DNA of 9,094 nucleotides from Chloroflexota bacterium (GTDB taxonomy: Bacteria; Chloroflexota; Anaerolineae; Promineifilales; Promineifilaceae). The stretch lies in the NCBI GenBank assembly GCA_024223125.1, contig JAAEOP010000461.1, forward strand, positions 1-9,094. The letters are read 5' to 3'. Numbering within the stretch: the stretch's first letter is position 1; every line of letters begins with the position of its first letter. The translations under genes were made by a program, and so were the position numbers. Below the pieces are notes generated by a model that ran no database searches, had not been told where the DNA came from, and saw nothing but the letters and a program-made list of their open reading frames with translations. Shown here one piece after another: positions 6,570 to 9,094 of this stretch.

Positions 6570-7158
6570 CTAACGTTTATCGAGAGGTAAAAAGGTGGGT
6601 TGAAGAATCGCCTTTGGATGATTATTCGTAATAGGATAATCTGTTTCGAGATCAAAATTAGTGATTAAAACTTCTCGATTTACAACACGTTCAGAACCAT
6701 TCTTCTTTTTCTGCATTCCAGAATATGTCTAAACGGCGAGAATGTTATACCCTTTATACAAATCATAAATTTTCGGCACATCATATGATGATAAAATCCA
6801 CTTGCATTTTGTTTGCACTAAACGATTGGCAAGTCTGCGGTGATCATTCCAATCTTGCATATTATGCTTATAATTACAGCCATTCTTAGGATACGGAGGG
6901 TCAATATACATCACAGTTTTTTCACGATCATAACGATCAATACAATCTTCCCAACTTAAATTTTCAATAATGACCGTACTGAGTCTTTTATGAACAGGCT
7001 CAAGTTTTTTTCGCAAACGCTTCAAGTCACCAATTAAACGGTTTCCATGTCCACCATCAGAAATACTGGTCTGAAAACGAGGATAATCCAATTCGCCTCC
7101 CCAACCAGCCATGATGAGCGCGTTCAATATCAGACAAAGAGGTTAGATCTACCCACAT
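6570..7158 (-). pseudogene. Decayed D12-class DNA adenine methyltransferase
   Basis: Remnant of a Dam/D12-class N6-adenine DNA methyltransferase. The longest uninterrupted piece (7127-6729) contains LDYPRFQTSISDGGHGNR, then VIIENLSWEDCIDRYD, then the catalytic motif IV DPPY (codons at 6902-6891) and KWILSSYD. An in-frame TAG at 6731-6729 interrupts it. The same frame then continues with YSGMQKKKNGSERVVNREVL and ends at the TAG at 6572-6570, a normal C-terminus for this family, so a CAG-to-TAG change is likely. Upstream, the reading MWVDLTSLSDIERA (from 7158) lies in another frame and may be the preceding segment, which implies a frameshift near 7105-7125. The S-adenosylmethionine-binding N-terminus (motif I) is absent. 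Three lesions make function very unlikely. The DNA is visibly more AT-rich than the sox genes, which fits an acquired element. Confidence 0.8.
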
Positions 7159-7393
7159 TCCGCACCTGTTTTTGCGGTTTTGAATAATTATTGAATAAAG
7201 TTACCCCCAGATCGGCCGCAAAATCTTGATCTCGCGTAGGTCACAATTGAAGTATTATGAAACCACAATTTAACTATGTGTACCAGGGTTTGCCGCTTTT
7301 ATCTGTTGAACAAACAACCTCTTACATCTTCAACTTTACCAACATCCAACAAATTGCTTAATGTAATTCACTATTGAATATAGTATAATAAAC
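7159..7393. other. AT-rich intergenic region
   Basis: I see no well-supported gene in these 235 bases. A 34-codon plus-strand frame runs from ATG 7257 to TAA 7361 without a ribosome site. A start-less 36-codon minus-strand frame covers about 7133-7243. Both are probably chance or debris from the same decayed element as the methylase. The region ends in the promoter of the small ribbon-helix-helix gene. Confidence 0.4.
7384..7389 (+). promoter_or_regulatory. -10 box of the small ribbon-helix-helix gene
   Basis: A perfect TATAAT ends four bases before the ATG at 7394. Transcription would start at or within a few bases of the start codon, so the mRNA would be leaderless. No good -35 hexamer lies at the right distance; TTGCTT at 7354-7359 is about 24 bases away. 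An AT-rich track could produce the match by chance. Confidence 0.45.
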
Positions 7394-7409
7394 ATGGTAC
7401 AAGTACCAT
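7394..7409. promoter_or_regulatory. Dyad over the start codon, candidate operator
   Basis: ATGGTAC-AA-GTACCAT is a perfect 7-bp inverted repeat whose left arm begins with the start codon of the small gene. It lies at the predicted transcription start. The core ATGGT-N6-ACCAT has the same sequence and spacing as the palindrome at the antitoxin promoter (2509-2524). Confidence 0.45.
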
Positions 7410-7594
7410 ACAACACACGACTCCAAACAACTATTCACAGCGATCTATACAATTTGATCCTGGAAGATTCCAAAGACCAGCAGATAACAAGTTTTATGGT
7501 AATTGCCAGCATCCTCAGACAACATTACGTTGCTAACGGCCGATATGAACCGAAACGTCCGCTGAAGATGCACAAAAAATACAAGAATAAATAA
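7394..7594 (+). CDS. Small ribbon-helix-helix-like protein
   Basis: A 66-aa basic protein that I cannot place in a named family. Its pattern resembles a CopG/Arc-type ribbon-helix-helix domain: a short strand (TRLQTTI, residues 8-14), a helix (HSDLYNLILEDSKDQQ, 15-30), a turn, a second helix (SFMVIASILRQHYVANG, 33-49) and a lysine-rich tail. Such proteins are usually DNA-binding repressors or orphan antitoxins; no partner toxin is adjacent. There is no Shine-Dalgarno sequence. A TATAAT lies directly before the ATG, and the first 16 bases form the dyad ATGGTAC-AA-GTACCAT, so it may repress itself by a site across its own start codon. A strong terminator begins at its stop codon, which supports a real, independently transcribed gene. 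Confidence 0.6.
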   Translation: MVQVPYNTRLQTTIHSDLYNLILEDSKDQQITSFMVIASILRQHYVANGRYEPKRPLKMHKKYKNK

Positions 7595-7636
7595 AAGCGA
7601 GTGAATCCACCTCAGAAATGTTTTCACTCGCTTTTT
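7593..7636. terminator. Strong Rho-independent terminator
   Basis: Thirteen-base perfect arms, AAAAGCGAGTGAA and TTCACTCGCTTTT, enclose a 17-base loop and end in a T-run. The hairpin starts at the stop codon of the small ribbon-helix-helix gene. The A-run at its left side makes it a terminator on the minus strand as well, so it may also end the tRNA transcript. Confidence 0.88.
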
Positions 7637-7701
7637 GTGAGAACGTTAACAACTGAACACAGTTAATCAGTCGCAACATCCCCACGATTGCGAGAACGCA
7701 G

Positions 7702-7772
7702 AGCGGTGAACGGGACTCGAACCCGTGATAATAGCTTGGAAGGCTATTGTGTTACCACTACACCATCACCGC
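7702..7772 (-). tRNA. tRNA-Gly (anticodon UCC)
   Basis: A complete 71-base cloverleaf on the minus strand. The acceptor stem GCGGTGA pairs with TCACCGC, and the discriminator is T. The anticodon arm is ATAGC-CTTCCAA-GCTAT with anticodon TCC (+ strand GGA at 7738-7740). The T arm is ACGGG-TTCGAGT-CCCGT. No CCA is encoded. Confidence 0.93.
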
Positions 7773-7797
7773 AGTTTCAACCCCTCATGGGGCACAA

Positions 7798-7869
7798 TGG
7801 GCCTGCCAGGATTCGAACCTGGAACCGAGCGGTTATGAGCCGCGCGCTCTGCCATTGAGCTACAAGCCC
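7798..7869 (-). tRNA. tRNA with CAU anticodon (elongator Met, or Ile2)
   Basis: A 72-base cloverleaf. The acceptor stem GGGCTTG pairs with CAGGCCC (one G-T pair), and the discriminator is A. The anticodon loop is CTCATAA with anticodon CAT. The T arm is CCAGG-TTCGAAT-CCTGG. A paired first base and the lack of three consecutive G-C pairs (GGG/CCC) in the anticodon stem argue against initiator tRNA. Elongator Met and lysidine-modified Ile2 cannot be separated by eye. No CCA is encoded. Confidence 0.9.
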
Positions 7870-7903
7870 GGTTTATTCAATTTTCAAGATTGGCCTGGGG
7901 TTA

Positions 7904-7949
7904 GACAACAGCTTGGAAGGCTGTTGTGTTACCCCTACACCACTGCCGC
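7904..7949 (-). pseudogene. 3'-truncated tRNA-Gly (anticodon UCC)
   Basis: The 5' half of a tRNA-Gly: acceptor strand GCGGCAG, D arm GTGTAGGGGTAACAC and anticodon arm AACAGC-CTTCCAA-GCTGTT with anticodon TCC. Where the T arm and the partner strand CTGCCGC should follow, the sequence reads unrelated bases up to tRNA-Met. It resembles the intact tRNA-Gly at 7702-7772 closely in the D and anticodon arms but differs in the acceptor, so it is a separate gene that lost its 3' half. It cannot form a normal tRNA. Confidence 0.75.
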
Positions 7950-8009
7950 ATGTCAGTTTTCAGTTAGTCTATACGGGTTCACTGTATACTACACACTGAC
8001 CACTGAAAG
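7950..8009. repeat. Degenerate CAGTG-type short repeats between tRNA genes
   Basis: On the minus strand the spacer contains CAGTGGT, CAGTGTG and CAGTGAA spaced at short intervals, and AACTGAAAACTGAC nearer tRNA-Gly. The pattern resembles the degenerate heptamer-type intergenic repeats seen in some bacteria. The copy number is low. Confidence 0.35.
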
Positions 8010-8083
8010 TCGGGGCGGCCAGATTTGAACTGACGACCTCTCGGACCCAAACCGAGCACTCTACCAAGCTGAGCCACGCCCCG
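8010..8083 (-). tRNA. tRNA-Pro (anticodon UGG)
   Basis: A 74-base cloverleaf. The acceptor stem CGGGGCG pairs with CGCCCCG, and the discriminator is A. The anticodon arm is CTCGG-TTTGGGT-CCGAG with anticodon TGG. The T arm is GTCAG-TTCAAAT-CTGGC. No CCA is encoded. It is the first tRNA of the cluster behind the promoter at 8111-8139. Confidence 0.93.
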
Positions 8084-8110
8084 CGCTACTATGTTCATGT
8101 GCAAGGCAGT

Positions 8111-8139
8111 AGTATACTTAGGCAGGCAGGCCACGTCAA
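8111..8139 (-). promoter_or_regulatory. Promoter of the tRNA cluster
   Basis: Read on the minus strand, TTGACG (8134-8139) and TATACT (8111-8116) are separated by exactly 17 bases. Transcription would start near 8104, about 20 bases before tRNA-Pro. This is the best sigma-70-type promoter in the window. Confidence 0.75.
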
Positions 8140-8173
8140 CCAAATTTTGGATAATCTAAAGGATGCTATTTCC

Positions 8174-9094
8174 ATGAGTGAGCAAACAAAATTCCCCTAC
8201 CAGATTTATTTCAGTGATGAGCATGAGATGATGCGGCAGGCAACACGTCAATTTGTGTCCCGTGAAATTGCACCCCATGTGGATGAGTGGGAAGAAGCAG
8301 GTCAATTTCCGCGAGAGTTGTACAAAAAAGCGGCCGCTGCCGGTATCTTAGGCATTGGCTACCCAGAGGAATGGGGCGGCGTACCTGGTGACTTGTTCAT
8401 GCAGATTGCTATTTGGGAAGAGCTTTCCCACAGTACGTCCGGTGGGGTGGTGGCCGGGTTAGGATCGCTGCATATTGCGTTGCCGCCCATTATGTTGTTG
8501 GGCAACAACGCGCAAAAAAAGAAGTTTGCCCGCCCCATTCTGGCCGGTGACAAGATTGCGGCACTGGCAATAACGGAACCGGGCGGCGGATCTGATGTAG
8601 CTAATTTGCAGACAACGGCCGTCCTCCACAACGATTATTATGTGGTCAATGGCAGCAAAACATTTATTACCAGCGGATGCCGAGCAGATGTGATTACGAC
8701 GGCCGTACGTACCGGCGGCCGTGGCGCACATGGCATCAGTTTGCTGGTGATTGAAGGAGATACACTGGGATTGTCTCGTTCCAAACCGCTTAAAAAGATG
8801 GGTTGGTGGGCTTCCGACACAGCCCAACTATTTTTTGATGATTGTCGTGTTTCGGCCGCCAATCTGATTGGCGTTGAGAATATGGGTTTTTATGCCATCA
8901 TAGCTAACTTTCAGCGGGAACGGCTGCAACTGGCGATCATGGCTAATATGACAGCGCAGCTGGCTCTGGAAGAGTGTTTGCAATATGTGCAGGAGCGAGA
9001 GGCATTTGGTAAACCTCTGGCTGGATTCCAGGTGCTGCGCCACAAACTGGTAGATATGGCCACCCAGGTTGAGGTCAGCCGTGAATTTACGTAC
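8174..9094 (+). CDS. Acyl-CoA dehydrogenase (3' end beyond window)
   Basis: The first 307 residues of a FAD-dependent acyl-CoA dehydrogenase, which introduces the alpha-beta double bond in an acyl-CoA during fatty-acid or branched-chain amino-acid breakdown and passes electrons to ETF. The N-terminal helical domain runs to about residue 125. The FAD/substrate motif ALAITEPGGGSD is at 130-141 (usual form ALAMTEPGAGSD) and NGSKTFITSG at 159-168. The helical C-terminal domain begins with ERLQLA (249-254), followed by YVQEREAFGKPLAGFQ at 271-286. The catalytic glutamate would lie beyond the window edge. AAAGGA at 8158-8163 precedes the ATG by ten bases. The gene diverges from the tRNA cluster. 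The substrate chain cannot be told from the sequence. Confidence 0.92.
   Translation, partial: MSEQTKFPYQIYFSDEHEMMRQATRQFVSREIAPHVDEWEEAGQFPRELYKKAAAAGILGIGYPEEWGGVPGDLFMQIAIWEELSHSTSGGVVAGLGSLHIALPPIMLLGNNAQKKKFARPILAGDKIAALAITEPGGGSDVANLQTTAVLHNDYYVVNGSKTFITSGCRADVITTAVRTGGRGAHGISLLVIEGDTLGLSRSKPLKKMGWWASDTAQLFFDDCRVSAANLIGVENMGFYAIIANFQRERLQLAIMANMTAQLALEECLQYVQEREAFGKPLAGFQVLRHKLVDMATQVEVSREFTY

Noticed and set aside
7257..7361. 34-codon plus-strand frame starting MKPQFNYVYQ
   Set aside because: No ribosome site, no recognisable family and AT-rich surroundings; chance is the simplest explanation.
7747..8028. A 93-codon plus-strand frame across the tRNA cluster
   Set aside because: It is the well-known spurious reading of antisense tRNA genes (WACQDSNLEPSGYEPRALPLSYKPG type); the tRNAs explain the sequence.

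Overview
The window looks like a chromosomal stretch of a bacterium with roughly 50% GC. It carries an amine-oxidation operon, an inserted toxin-antitoxin pair, a decayed AT-rich accessory patch, a tRNA cluster and the start of an acyl-CoA dehydrogenase gene. No single gene fixes the taxon. The octamer ACGGCCGT is very frequent, short octamer and heptamer repeats occur, and the tRNAs lack an encoded CCA; I would guess Chloroflexota (Anaerolineae-like), with low confidence.

Layout. 1-226: AT-rich leader with two dyads. 227-1462: soxB. 1496-1759: soxD. 1760-1862: hairpin-containing gap. 1863-2490 (minus): a MazF-type toxin with its ribbon-helix-helix antitoxin, sitting between soxD and soxA. 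2557-5433: soxA. 5458-5802: a Nudix hydrolase lacking its N-terminus. 5799-6500: soxG, overlapping the Nudix gene by 4 bp. 6570-7158 (minus): broken D12-class DNA adenine methylase. 7394-7594: small ribbon-helix-helix protein, probably leaderless, followed by a strong terminator. 7702-8083 (minus): tRNA-Gly, tRNA-Met/Ile2, a 3'-truncated tRNA-Gly and tRNA-Pro, read from one clear promoter. 8174-9094: N-terminal 307 residues of an acyl-CoA dehydrogenase that runs off the window.

How the genes work together. SoxB, SoxD, SoxA and SoxG are the four subunits of a heterotetrameric sarcosine oxidase-type enzyme. It demethylates sarcosine or a related N-methyl amine and passes the one-carbon unit to tetrahydrofolate. 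SoxA here keeps complete cysteine sets for two [2Fe-2S] clusters, which typical oxygen-using sarcosine oxidases have lost as far as I recall. The complex may therefore be a dehydrogenase delivering electrons to a carrier instead of O2.

Most notable: the Fe-S-bearing SoxA; a CCCAATAT octamer array inside soxA that is open in every frame; the HIP1-like abundance of ACGGCCGT; the toxin-antitoxin interruption of the sox operon; an operator architecture (ATGGT-N6-ACCAT) shared by the antitoxin promoter and the small ribbon-helix-helix gene; and several truncated genes (Nudix, methylase, tRNA-Gly).
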